Source of the DNA: JABMMZ01 sp044377005
Lineage (GTDB): Bacteria; Bacteroidota; Bacteroidia; NS11-12g; UBA955
Length of the DNA: 10,674 bases
Direction of reading: 5' to 3'
Assembly (NCBI GenBank): GCA_044377005.1
Contig: JBILJV010000073.1
Coordinates: forward strand, 1 to 10,674
A program made the translations under genes and the position numbers. Below, in pieces: positions 1-7,428 of the stretch. The notes beneath the pieces were generated by a model. The model made no database searches. It had not been told where the DNA came from and saw only the letters and a list, made by a program, of their open reading frames with translations. Each line of letters begins with the position of its first letter. Within the stretch, counting starts at the first letter, position 1.

Positions 1-2303
1 AATCTACTTCTTTCAGTGAATGGATAAATAGTTGCAAGTTTAGCTTGAGAGTTTACCATTTTGATGTTGTCAAAATCATCAAAGTATCGGGAACGTCTGA
101 ATGCCGATATTTTTTTATCCCAACGTTTACTGCGATTAGTGTATTGAAAAAACAAATCAGTCGCTTTTATTGACAATGGAACTCGAACCCCAGCTTCAAC
201 TAAATGGTTTTTTAATGGATCGCTCAATTGGGTAATAATGATAGGGGATACCAAAGGATAGTTGAATACATTTTCCTGCAGATTGGAAGGGAATAAATAA
301 TTATTTAATATAGAATTGTCAAATTGTTGTATGAAAAAATTAACGCCTAAATGGTTGGAAAATTTAGTTTCCATCAACATTTTTGGTGTTTTGTTTTTGT
401 CATTCATACCAATTATTTCATCCTTGTCGGAATGGCCACTCAGGAAAATCGGTTTTTTAACGGGTATTACAATGGTATCAGTAGGTGTTTTTTTTATTGA
501 ATCGTTGATAAGACGAATATGTTCTATGCTGTCTTCGTAGTATTGATGGTTGGCTAAATACTGTTCAATAAGTATTCTATATTTTGTTTTTTCATTCGTC
601 AATATCTGCTCTGAACGAAAATCGGAAGGTAATGAACCAATGTATAATCTATATCTATTGTTAAAATACAATAAATCGACATAAACGCTATTTAAAACTG
701 AAATGTCATTGTAATGTATGCTGCGTTTGTAATTGGTTTGCTGTAACAATTCTTTTTTTTCTATATCATAAACGTAATTATTAACAATCCCATTTTTATC
801 ACTCAATAAACTGATATAGCGCTCATTAATTGGAATAGGTTCTATAAAGTTAATTTCTTTACTTTGAAGACCGTAAACGTATTTTTTTTCCTTTGTTTTA
901 AGGTTTATTGAATACAATGCTAAATATGGACTTGTTTCTGATTTAAATTGTAATTGATTGGAAATAAAATAGATGGTTTCGTCATTTATTGAAAAACGAG
1001 GGTACAAATGGTCAAATTCATTTTTACTAACAGTTTCAAATTCTTGCTTGTCTAGGTGATATAAAACCAAATTAGAATGTCCATCCTTAAGTATGGATAA
1101 AATAAGTTTATTGCCTGAATTATTATAACTGAAATCTTTAACTAAATTGGATTCTTTGAGGATTTTTTTTGAAAGTAATTTACCAGATTGATTGTAGGTT
1201 ATTAAAATGGATTGATTGTTTTCATATACGATTACACCTAATTGTTGATTAGTAGAATTCCATGAGATTAAAGGGTAATTATTAACCATGTTTCTATTGA
1301 GTAATTGATGCCCACCACTATTAATTTTTAATATATTCTTTGTTTTTATATCGTATAAATACACTCTGTATTTTCCGCGGGTATTTGTAACTATGGCAAT
1401 TTGTTCGCCGCTAGGACTAATTTTAAGTTGAGTATGTATTTGTTTACTTAGCTTTTTGGGCGCATTCTCTTCTCCTTTTGGCAGTTTAAATATCAGCTCA
1501 TCATTGCTGTATTTATCCATATAAAAACGCTCCCATTCTTTTAATAATTGCGAAATGCTTAGGCCTGTATAATAGCCAAAAGAGTTTTCGATACTGCGAC
1601 TTATTCGGGTTAAAAAGACAACGTTACTAACAGCGCTACTGCCATATTTTTCTTCCAAAAAACGCCAAATACTATGTCCTGCCAACCATTCTTCTTCTTT
1701 TTGTAAAGAGGTAAATTGCTTTTGTTTTTTGTTTTGGAAAAAGTCTTTAAGAATGTTATCGTTATTGACATTCCAACTTTCTGCCAAATAATATACTAAG
1801 CCTTTGTAATACCAATCGGGTAAATTTAACAATGCTGCCGATTGAACTCTTTCTCTAATATTTCCGCCAAAAATAAACTCACTGACTATTACTTCGGCAA
1901 TGGCTCTACGGGTTTGTAAATTCAAATCATGTAAATTGCCATCAAAATAAACACTAGAAATATTGTCGTTTAATAACGTATATCCACCTGCATAATGTTG
2001 AGGATTAGTAATATTGATGTTGCTTCTTTGAAAGGCAAAGATATTATTGTAAACAATTATTTTTATTCCATTACTTAAGTTGTAATTCAAGCGATTTTCA
2101 TACTCCGTAAGAACAGATTCTACAATATTAAAAACCGTTTTGGCAGTGTTGTCGTGTCCTTGGTAATAAATAATTTCAATGTTATCTTTCTTTAAACTTA
2201 ATTCATTTGAAAGTACTTGAGAACTATTTTGACCATAGTCTACTGTAATGCCTTGACCGAGGCATAACAAGGGAAAAAAAAATAATAGCCAAACAATTCT
2301 CAC
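1..2303 (-). CDS. Exported TolB-like propeller protein with degenerate peptidase-MA-like domain and probable outer-membrane barrel (3' end cut by the window)
   Basis: The minus strand is open from a GTG at 2303 to the window edge, giving 767 codons with no stop; the C-terminus lies outside. Residues 1-17 form a signal peptide (MRIVWLLFFFPLLCLGQ). Residues about 40-265 resemble the gluzincin-like (peptidase MA) domain that precedes TolB-type propellers in Bacteroidota. The LPDWYYKGLVYYL segment (161-173) is kept, but the expected HExxH helix reads AEVIV (136-140), so it is probably not a protease. Residues about 290-590 carry propeller-like strands such as LKISPSGEQIAI, FSYNNSGNKLILS and YPRFSINDETIYFIS. 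From about residue 675, segments such as VNFFIQQFDNSILNN and LVEAGVRVPLS resemble, from memory, the barrel that ends this family at roughly 1,000 residues or more. An in-frame stop lies ten codons or fewer upstream, so GTG is the only sensible start. Its own promoter sits directly upstream. The role is unknown; an envelope or surface function is inferred. Confidence 0.8.
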   Translation of the reverse strand, partial: MRIVWLLFFFPLLCLGQGITVDYGQNSSQVLSNELSLKKDNIEIIYYQGHDNTAKTVFNIVESVLTEYENRLNYNLSNGIKIIVYNNIFAFQRSNINITNPQHYAGGYTLLNDNISSVYFDGNLHDLNLQTRRAIAEVIVSEFIFGGNIRERVQSAALLNLPDWYYKGLVYYLAESWNVNNDNILKDFFQNKKQKQFTSLQKEEEWLAGHSIWRFLEEKYGSSAVSNVVFLTRISRSIENSFGYYTGLSISQLLKEWERFYMDKYSNDELIFKLPKGEENAPKKLSKQIHTQLKISPSGEQIAIVTNTRGKYRVYLYDIKTKNILKINSGGHQLLNRNMVNNYPLISWNSTNQQLGVIVYENNQSILITYNQSGKLLSKKILKESNLVKDFSYNNSGNKLILSILKDGHSNLVLYHLDKQEFETVSKNEFDHLYPRFSINDETIYFISNQLQFKSETSPYLALYSINLKTKEKKYVYGLQSKEINFIEPIPINERYISLLSDKNGIVNNYVYDIEKKELLQQTNYKRSIHYNDISVLNSVYVDLLYFNNRYRLYIGSLPSDFRSEQILTNEKTKYRILIEQYLANHQYYEDSIEHIRLINDSIKKTPTDTIVIPVKKPIFLSGHSDKDEIIGMNDKNKTPKMLMETKFSNHLGVNFFIQQFDNSILNNYLFPSNLQENVFNYPLVSPIIITQLSDPLKNHLVEAGVRVPLSIKATDLFFQYTNRSKRWDKKISAFRRSRYFDDFDNIKMVNSQAKLATIYPFTERSR

Positions 2304-2307
2304 ATCA

Positions 2308-2338
2308 CAAAGTTATGTGATTAAATAGATAAATACAA
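2308..2338 (-). promoter_or_regulatory. Bacteroidota-type promoter of the TolB-like gene
   Basis: On the minus strand a -33 TTG (2338-2336) is followed by a 20-base spacer and a perfect -7 box TAACTTTG (2315-2308, consensus TAnnTTTG). Only four bases separate the box from the GTG start at 2303, so transcription should begin at or very near the start codon. It lies in the 53-base gap after the S46 gene and lets the distal gene be expressed apart from the operon upstream. Confidence 0.65.
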
Positions 2339-2356
2339 CTGAAGTCTAGAGGACGA

Positions 2357-4483
2357 TTACATATTTATCCCCATTTCTGTGAGGATATTGTTTGCATTAT
2401 TCAGGTATTTGAGAGTGAATATGACGTAACGGATATCTACGGCAATACTTCTGCTGTACTCCTTATTCCAACTGTAATCATTCAGCGTTGCGGTGTAGGC
2501 ACGGTCAAAATTTACACCTACTAAATGGCCGTTTTTGTCCATAACAGGACTTCCGCTATTGCCACCCGTTGTATCCATGTTATAAAGCATACAAATTGCC
2601 AAATCATTGGTTTCAGGGTCAAGAAGCCTTTGGTCTATTAAATCTGTTTTTAATAAATCTTTAACTGGAGTAGACAATCTATAATCAACATTGTCTGTGC
2701 TATTTTTTTCAAAAATTTCTTTTCTGTAAGTGTATGGTTGAGGATGTTTGTTCAAGCCCTCTTTGTAACCGCTGATGTAACCATAAGTAAATCTTAAGGT
2801 GCTATTTGCATCGGGAACAAAAGACTGATTCATGTATTTAATTTTTGATTCTAACAATTGAGGTAATTGTTCGTCTAATTTCAATGTAACCGCTGTTTGT
2901 TCTTCACTTGAAGTTCTTAGATAAGGCAACATTTCTTCAGTCAATTCTATCAATTTGTCTTTACTATTATAGACCTTCCATGGTTCTTTTTCTATCATTG
3001 TATAAAATTGATTAGCGTTTGTTAAGATTGTTTTTTTATAAACCTTTGAAGCCCATTTCTTAGGATTTTTAATTTTCTTTAATCCATTTATTTGAATTGA
3101 TGGTGTTGCATTAGCTCTTTTTACCAACTCTGCAATAGTGAACTCCTCTAATTTGGGATTCAATATTTGATATTGCCCTTTCAGTTTTTTACTTAATTCA
3201 GTTTTCCATTTGTTCCAAAATAGTGTATCACTTTTCTTAGGTGCTTTGGGATACATTTCTTTTAATAAAACAATGGCTAATGCTGCATTAAAACTTCCAC
3301 AATCAACACTAAATCTACCCAAAATGAGGTTCTTTTGTGCGCTTTCTAAACGGATTTTGTACAAACTATCAATGGTGTTCAAAAACTGAGTGTTGCCGTT
3401 TTGTGATTTCATGTTTGACAACAATTCATCTTGCTCGTTTTGTTTGGTTTTTAATAATTGAGTTTCTTTTAACCCAAATAATTTACCTTCGAAATTCTTT
3501 TTTGTATTGGCTAAACTTTTAATAGTAGGCGCCATTTTTAAATACAAGTCTCGGTCGTTTTTGCCCAATTCTTCCATTTGTTGAATTCTCCACCCAAACC
3601 ATTCACTTATAAACGGAAGAATATACTGTTGGTGATAATCTATAAACTGAGCCGGTTGATGTCTATAGGTTGTTCCAGGATAACCAAGTATAAATACTAA
3701 ATCGTCTGATTTAGTGCCTTTTGGGTTGATGGTTAAATGTTTTTTAGGGACAAATGGTACATTGTCGGGACTGTATTCAGCTGGTTTACCATCTTTACCA
3801 ACATAAGCACGTACAAAACTAAAATCACCTGTGTGTTTAGGCCATTCCCAATTGTCAGTTTCTCCACCAAATTCACCTATAGTGCGCGGTGGAACATAAA
3901 CTAATCTGACATCTTTCAAGGTTTGATATCTGAACAAAGTGTAACTATATCCCACAAACATTTCACTTATTTCTATAGTTAAATCAGGGTTTTGAGCTCG
4001 CTCTCTTTTTAAAATACTTTGGATGTTTTTATTGATAATATCTTTTTTTTGTTTCGGAGACATTCTAGGAGAAACACTGTCTAAAACAAGTTCACTAACA
4101 TCTTCGTAACTTTTGGTGATTTTGCAAGTTAATCCAACTTTTAATTCTTCACTTTTTTTAGAAGCATAAAAACCATTTTCTAAATAATCTTTTTCTTTTG
4201 AACTCACACCTGCTACTGAACCAAATACACAATGGTGATTCGTTATGATAAGACCTTCTGGAGAAACAAATGAACCTGTACAGCCACCTAATCTTACCAA
4301 TGCATCTGTCAAAGATACCCCTTGTGGGTTAAAAATATCAGATTGATTGAGGGCAAAACCAGCAGTTTTGAAGTCAACTTTGTTAAGCTGACTGAGTGGG
4401 AACATACCTTCATCTGTTTTATGTGATTTTAAAACTAAGGCAATTGCAATTATTAAACTTGATTTTAATAGGTTTTTAAACAT
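2357..4483 (-). CDS. S46 family dipeptidyl-peptidase, DPP11-like (Asp/Glu-X cleaving) by its specificity residues
   Basis: A serine exopeptidase of clan PA, family S46, which removes dipeptides from peptide N-termini in the periplasm. The 708 residues match the full length of the family. The N-terminus has a hydrophobic stretch (about 5-18) followed by the family's DEGM motif (24-27). The catalytic triad is visible as His84 in TNHHC (81-85), Asp220 in HTGDFSFVR (217-225) and Ser643 in GGNSGSPV (640-647). Cys68 and Cys85 probably form the trypsin-like disulfide beside the catalytic His. In Porphyromonas DPP11 the nucleophile is Ser655, with Phe671 and Arg673 in the substrate pocket; the same spacing here falls on Phe659 and Arg661 of NFDR. 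Arg at that place is known to select acidic P1 residues (DPP11), whereas Gly marks DPP7. The gene starts two bases after the lipoprotein gene ends, so the two are probably co-transcribed and translationally coupled. The family is certain; DPP11 specificity is inferred from residues. Confidence 0.95.
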   Translation of the reverse strand: MFKNLLKSSLIIAIALVLKSHKTDEGMFPLSQLNKVDFKTAGFALNQSDIFNPQGVSLTDALVRLGGCTGSFVSPEGLIITNHHCVFGSVAGVSSKEKDYLENGFYASKKSEELKVGLTCKITKSYEDVSELVLDSVSPRMSPKQKKDIINKNIQSILKRERAQNPDLTIEISEMFVGYSYTLFRYQTLKDVRLVYVPPRTIGEFGGETDNWEWPKHTGDFSFVRAYVGKDGKPAEYSPDNVPFVPKKHLTINPKGTKSDDLVFILGYPGTTYRHQPAQFIDYHQQYILPFISEWFGWRIQQMEELGKNDRDLYLKMAPTIKSLANTKKNFEGKLFGLKETQLLKTKQNEQDELLSNMKSQNGNTQFLNTIDSLYKIRLESAQKNLILGRFSVDCGSFNAALAIVLLKEMYPKAPKKSDTLFWNKWKTELSKKLKGQYQILNPKLEEFTIAELVKRANATPSIQINGLKKIKNPKKWASKVYKKTILTNANQFYTMIEKEPWKVYNSKDKLIELTEEMLPYLRTSSEEQTAVTLKLDEQLPQLLESKIKYMNQSFVPDANSTLRFTYGYISGYKEGLNKHPQPYTYRKEIFEKNSTDNVDYRLSTPVKDLLKTDLIDQRLLDPETNDLAICMLYNMDTTGGNSGSPVMDKNGHLVGVNFDRAYTATLNDYSWNKEYSRSIAVDIRYVIFTLKYLNNANNILTEMGINM

Positions 4484-4485
4484 TG

Positions 4486-4995
4486 TTATTCTGAAAATTG
4501 TATTTGAATGGTATCCTGTAAATATTGTTTGTTTGTTCTTATTCTTACAGTAAATTTATATTTATTGTTAAAGTTAATTGAGCTTTTGTCGATTTTCGAA
4601 GGCTCTAAAAAATAGAAATTATTGATTTTTGAATTGGGAACATCTGATATGTAAAATTGATGATTAAAATTGTACATAAGAATGTTTTCGTTTTTTTTAA
4701 TCAATACATTTTGAATCATTAAATCTCTATCACAAAATAGAGCAGTACTGTCTTCAATAATAATGTCTGAATATAAAGGGTCTAACTCTTTTTTATTGTA
4801 TATTAGGCATGTTTGAGTAGTAGATTGATTCCTTGAAGTGTTGAAAGTGAAATACAAACTCAACGGCTCGTTTAATTTAAAATTTGTTTTGTCTTTGTTA
4901 AAATTCAAGCCAAGTAAAGTAATATAGTCAGGGTCGGGGGTACAACCACAACCTGAAATAAACAAGGCCATTATAATTAAGTAAAGTTTATTCAA
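4486..4995 (-). CDS. Small lipoprotein of unknown function
   Basis: I do not recognise the family. Starting from the TTG at 4995, the product is about 169 residues and opens with a compact lipoprotein signal, MNKLYLIIMALFISGC, ending in a lipobox ISG|C, with a second Cys two residues later. The mature part is rich in Asn, Lys and aromatic residues with alternating polar and hydrophobic stretches, suggesting a small beta-sandwich on the periplasmic face of a membrane. The start is uncertain. A TTG at 5010 would add MTLVI in front, and the first ATG (4971) leaves only seven residues before the lipid-bearing Cys, too short for export; the TTG at 4995 gives the best signal peptide. It overlaps the 3' end of the mlaF-like gene by eight bases and ends two bases before the S46 gene, so it sits inside the operon. 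It may partner either neighbour; neither is shown. Confidence 0.7.
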   Translation of the reverse strand: MNKLYLIIMALFISGCGCTPDPDYITLLGLNFNKDKTNFKLNEPLSLYFTFNTSRNQSTTQTCLIYNKKELDPLYSDIIIEDSTALFCDRDLMIQNVLIKKNENILMYNFNHQFYISDVPNSKINNFYFLEPSKIDKSSINFNNKYKFTVRIRTNKQYLQDTIQIQFSE

Positions 4996-5725
4996 AATAA
5001 CTAGCGTCAATAAATAATTTAAGTTCCTCTACTTCTTTTACGGCATGTCTGAAATCTTCTTTGTTGCCTTCCCACCACAATTTACCTTTATACATAAACA
5101 AAATATGGTCACCGATGTCAAATACTGTTTTCATGTCATGACTGGCAACTATATTCGTAATTTGGTATTCTTTTGTAATTTCGTTAATAAGTTCATCTAT
5201 AACACGAGAAGTAATAGGATCAAGACCACTGTTGGGTTCGTCGCAGAATAAATATTTAATATCTAATGCGATGGCACGGGCAATTCCTACTCTTTTTTTC
5301 ATACCACCACTGATTTCACTTGGGTATTTTTTGTTGACATTGGGTAAGTTTACTCTTTCCAAACAAAAATTCACTCTGTCTTTTCGTTCCGCAGGGGTCA
5401 TTTTACTAAAAAAGCGCAATGGGAATTCAATATTTTGCTCCACTGTTAAAGAGTCAAACAAAGCAGTTCCCTGAAACAACATCCCAATTTCTTTGCGAAC
5501 CACTCTAAGTTCAACCGGATTCATGTTTAAAATATCTCTGTTGTCGAACAAGATAGAACCAGATTGTGGTTTTTCTAAGCCAACCAAACATTTCAATAAC
5601 ACACTTTTACCACAACCGCTTGCACCTATAATTAAATTATTCTTACCGCTTAAAAGTGTGGCATTGATATCATACAAAACATGTTTGTCTGTAAAACTTT
5701 TATTTAAATTTTTAACTTCTATCAT
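4988..5725 (-). CDS. mlaF: MlaF-type ABC transporter ATP-binding protein
   Basis: Cytoplasmic ATPase of an Mla-type phospholipid transporter at the inner membrane, pairing with the MlaE-type permease encoded just upstream. The 245 residues carry every ABC motif: Walker A GASGCGKS (34-41), Q-loop Gln85 in LFQGTALFDSL, signature SGGM (139-142), Walker B YLFCDEP (158-164) with Glu163, D-loop SGLD (166-169) and the switch His196 in ASHDM. The FQGTALFDSLTVEQNI run and the SGGMKKRV signature are typical of MlaF and its relatives rather than of amino-acid or drug ABC proteins. It begins ten bases after the mlaE-like gene ends, and its last eight bases overlap the preferred start of the lipoprotein gene. 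No MlaB (STAS) or MlaD (MCE) gene is adjacent. The subfamily is confident; the direction and exact lipid cargo are not visible. Confidence 0.92.
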   Translation of the reverse strand: MIEVKNLNKSFTDKHVLYDINATLLSGKNNLIIGASGCGKSVLLKCLVGLEKPQSGSILFDNRDILNMNPVELRVVRKEIGMLFQGTALFDSLTVEQNIEFPLRFFSKMTPAERKDRVNFCLERVNLPNVNKKYPSEISGGMKKRVGIARAIALDIKYLFCDEPNSGLDPITSRVIDELINEITKEYQITNIVASHDMKTVFDIGDHILFMYKGKLWWEGNKEDFRHAVKEVEELKLFIDASYFE

Positions 5726-5735
5726 GGCTTAATGC

Positions 5736-6479
5736 TTATAACATCAACTCTGCTAAAATGTAATCGAAAAACAAAACCAATACCGAGCTATAAACAACCG
5801 CTTTGGTGCTAGATTCACCAACTTCTAATGCACCACCCTTGGTGTAATAACCGTGGTAACTACTTACACTTGTGATGATAAAAGCAAACGTAAAAGCTTT
5901 GACCGTGCTAAAAAAGAGCGTAAATCCTTTAAAGGTACTTCGAGCACCTGTTATAAATTCATCGTGTGTTAATATACCAGACCATTCACCAGCTAAATAA
6001 CCTCCGTAGATACTTAATGTAATTGCAATAATATTGAGCAAAGGAATCATTATCATTCCAGCAATAATTTTAGGTAAAGCTAAATAACCCGAGGCGTTAA
6101 TTCCCATTACATCTAGAGCATCTATTTGTTCGCTAATTCTCATATTTCCAATTTCGGAAGCGATATGCGCCCCAACTTTTCCAGACAACACAAGACAAGA
6201 GATAGTTGGGCCAAGTTCTAACATTGTACTGTCTGATACAATGGTACCTATAACCGTTTTAGATATCAAACCACTCACTAATTGATAGGCGGTTTGAACT
6301 GTAGTTACAGCACCAATAAAAAGAGAAGTTATGGCAATAATAGGAAGAGAACCAATGCCGATTTTATACATTTCATCAAACAAACGCTTGAAAAATATTT
6401 CGAATTTTTCTGGTTTGGTTAACATGCTTTTTAAAAACAAGATATACCGCCCAAAATGATAAAAGAAACTTAGATTCAT
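5736..6479 (-). CDS. mlaE: MlaE family ABC transporter permease
   Basis: Inner-membrane permease of an Mla-type lipid transporter, which moves phospholipids between the inner membrane and an MCE protein in the periplasm. The 247 residues show the MlaE fold: an amphipathic N-terminus, then hydrophobic segments at about 45-70, 90-105, 135-168, 188-205 and 228-245. Family hallmarks are ELGP (88-91), SGKVGAHIASEIGNMR (99-114), SEQIDALDVMG (116-126) and the C-terminal YHGYYTKGGALEVGESST (208-225). The ATG at 6479 is the first in-frame start and follows a promoter-like box by ten bases. It is the first gene of the apparent operon with the ATPase, lipoprotein and S46 peptidase. In Bacteroidota the MCE partner is often encoded elsewhere, so its absence here does not imply a broken transporter. 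Confidence 0.92.
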   Translation of the reverse strand: MNLSFFYHFGRYILFLKSMLTKPEKFEIFFKRLFDEMYKIGIGSLPIIAITSLFIGAVTTVQTAYQLVSGLISKTVIGTIVSDSTMLELGPTISCLVLSGKVGAHIASEIGNMRISEQIDALDVMGINASGYLALPKIIAGMIMIPLLNIIAITLSIYGGYLAGEWSGILTHDEFITGARSTFKGFTLFFSTVKAFTFAFIITSVSSYHGYYTKGGALEVGESSTKAVVYSSVLVLFFDYILAELML

Positions 6480-6489
6480 TTTAAAGACA

Positions 6490-6497
6490 CAAACTTA
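6490..6497 (-). promoter_or_regulatory. -7 promoter box for the mlaE operon
   Basis: TAAGTTTG on the minus strand matches TAnnTTTG and ends ten bases before the mlaE ATG. No clear -33 TTG is present at the right distance; a GTTAAT lies about where it would be. It is the best candidate promoter for the four-gene minus-strand operon and predicts a leader of only a few bases. Confidence 0.5.
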
Positions 6498-6571
6498 CAA
6501 CATTTTTTATTTTTTTAATTAACATCTTTTAATGTGGATTTTTCAAATTTATAAAAATAGTGGACTGTTTT

Positions 6572-6602
6572 TTTGAAACCTTCAATTTTATCATTAGGTT
6601 TG
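6572..6602 (+). promoter_or_regulatory. Bacteroidota-type promoter of the SDR gene
   Basis: A -33 TTTG (6572-6575), a 19-base spacer and a perfect -7 TAGGTTTG (6595-6602) form a near-consensus promoter. Four bases (AAAC) separate the box from the ATG at 6607, so the transcript is predicted to start at or beside the start codon. It is divergent from the mlaE promoter in the same 127-base region. Confidence 0.65.
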
Positions 6603-6606
6603 AAAC

Positions 6607-7299
6607 ATGCAAAATAATGTTGTCGTAACGGGCGGTTCCAAAGGAATTGGGAAGGCAATTGTTGAGAAATTTTTGAAAGAAGGCCATTTTGTAATTAGTA
6701 TTTCAAGGTCAATTGGAGATTTAAAAGAATTGATAGGAGAGTACCCTGATACTTTAGATTGTTTGTTTTACGATTTTTCTAAAAAAGAGGATGTAATGTC
6801 TTGTTCGGCTTTTATCACTAATAAATATGACTCTATTAGTGTTTTGGTAAACAATGCAGGTGTGTTTTTGCCCGGTCAAATAGGTACTGAAGAAGAGGGA
6901 GTGTTTGAATTACAAATGGCACTTAATATTGCTGCACCTTATTATTTTACAAGAGGATTGCTGCCGTTAATCAAACAAAAAACACATAACTATATATACA
7001 ATATTTGTTCTACTGCCAGTACTATGGGATACCCAAATGGAGGTAGTTATTGTATTTCAAAACATGCTTTGTTAGGATTAAATAGGGTTTTAAGGTTAGA
7101 GTTAATGCCCTTTCAAACCAATGTATGTGCTGTAATTCCGGGAGCAACTTACACAGACAGTTGGAGTGGAAGCGATTTACCTAAGTCAAGGTTTATGAAG
7201 CCAGAAAACATTGCCGAAATGATCTATACAACTTGGTTGAATCGTGAGCATGCTTGTGTCGAGGAATTGTTGATTAGACCATTGCAAGGCGATTTGTAA
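6607..7299 (+). CDS. Short-chain dehydrogenase/reductase (SDR), substrate unknown
   Basis: Cytoplasmic NAD(P)-dependent oxidoreductase of the classical SDR superfamily, 230 residues against a usual 240-260. The Rossmann cofactor site is TGGSKGIG (8-15), with NNAG at 82-85. The catalytic tetrad is present as Asn107 (LNIAAP), Ser135 (ICSTAS), Tyr148 and Lys152 (YCISK), followed by PGA (178-180). SRS (32-34) after the second strand gives a basic residue near the position that often favours NADPH, but this is only a hint. The C-terminus ends shortly after the last strand (VEELLIRPLQGDL), like short SDRs that resemble sepiapterin reductase or 3-ketoacyl reductases in shape. It stands alone: the gene on its left is divergent, and the one on its right has its own promoter. 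The family is secure; the substrate cannot be read from the sequence. Confidence 0.92.
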   Translation: MQNNVVVTGGSKGIGKAIVEKFLKEGHFVISISRSIGDLKELIGEYPDTLDCLFYDFSKKEDVMSCSAFITNKYDSISVLVNNAGVFLPGQIGTEEEGVFELQMALNIAAPYYFTRGLLPLIKQKTHNYIYNICSTASTMGYPNGGSYCISKHALLGLNRVLRLELMPFQTNVCAVIPGATYTDSWSGSDLPKSRFMKPENIAEMIYTTWLNREHACVEELLIRPLQGDL

Positions 7300-7375
7300 T
7301 ATACTGGTTTTCAATAATTTATTTTTTTTTATGAATTTAATATTATTTTTTTCTTATTTATTGCAGCATTCTTAT

Positions 7376-7383
7376 TAACTTTG
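7376..7383 (+). promoter_or_regulatory. -7 promoter box for the T9SS-secreted protein gene
   Basis: TAACTTTG matches TAnnTTTG, 45 bases before the ATG at 7429. The only nearby TTG (7361-7363) is 12 bases away, too close for a normal -33. The predicted leader of roughly 38-42 bases is almost entirely A and T. The preceding 60 bases contain long T runs but no hairpin that I would call a terminator for the SDR gene. Confidence 0.5.
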
Positions 7384-7428
7384 AAGTCTAATTTATTTAA
7401 ATAACATATAAAATATATCAATTTATTT

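Noticed and set aside
316..540. Plus-strand reading frame of 74 codons with hydrophobic stretches
   Set aside because: It lies opposite the long open minus-strand TolB-like gene, which has a signal peptide and family motifs; this is a shadow.
4486..4995. The lipoprotein as a replacement MlaD or MlaC
   Set aside because: It shows neither the MCE domain nor an MlaC-like length and fold signature, so only position links it to the transporter.
5045..5732. Three plus-strand frames opposite the ATPase gene, and a similar one at 3337-3522 opposite the S46 gene
   Set aside because: All are antisense to genes with intact, recognisable catalytic motifs, and have no promoter or family signal of their own.
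7300..7360. Possible terminator after the SDR gene, suggested by long T runs
   Set aside because: There are T tracts but I could not find a stable GC-containing stem before them; the A+T pairing available is what low-GC sequence gives by chance.
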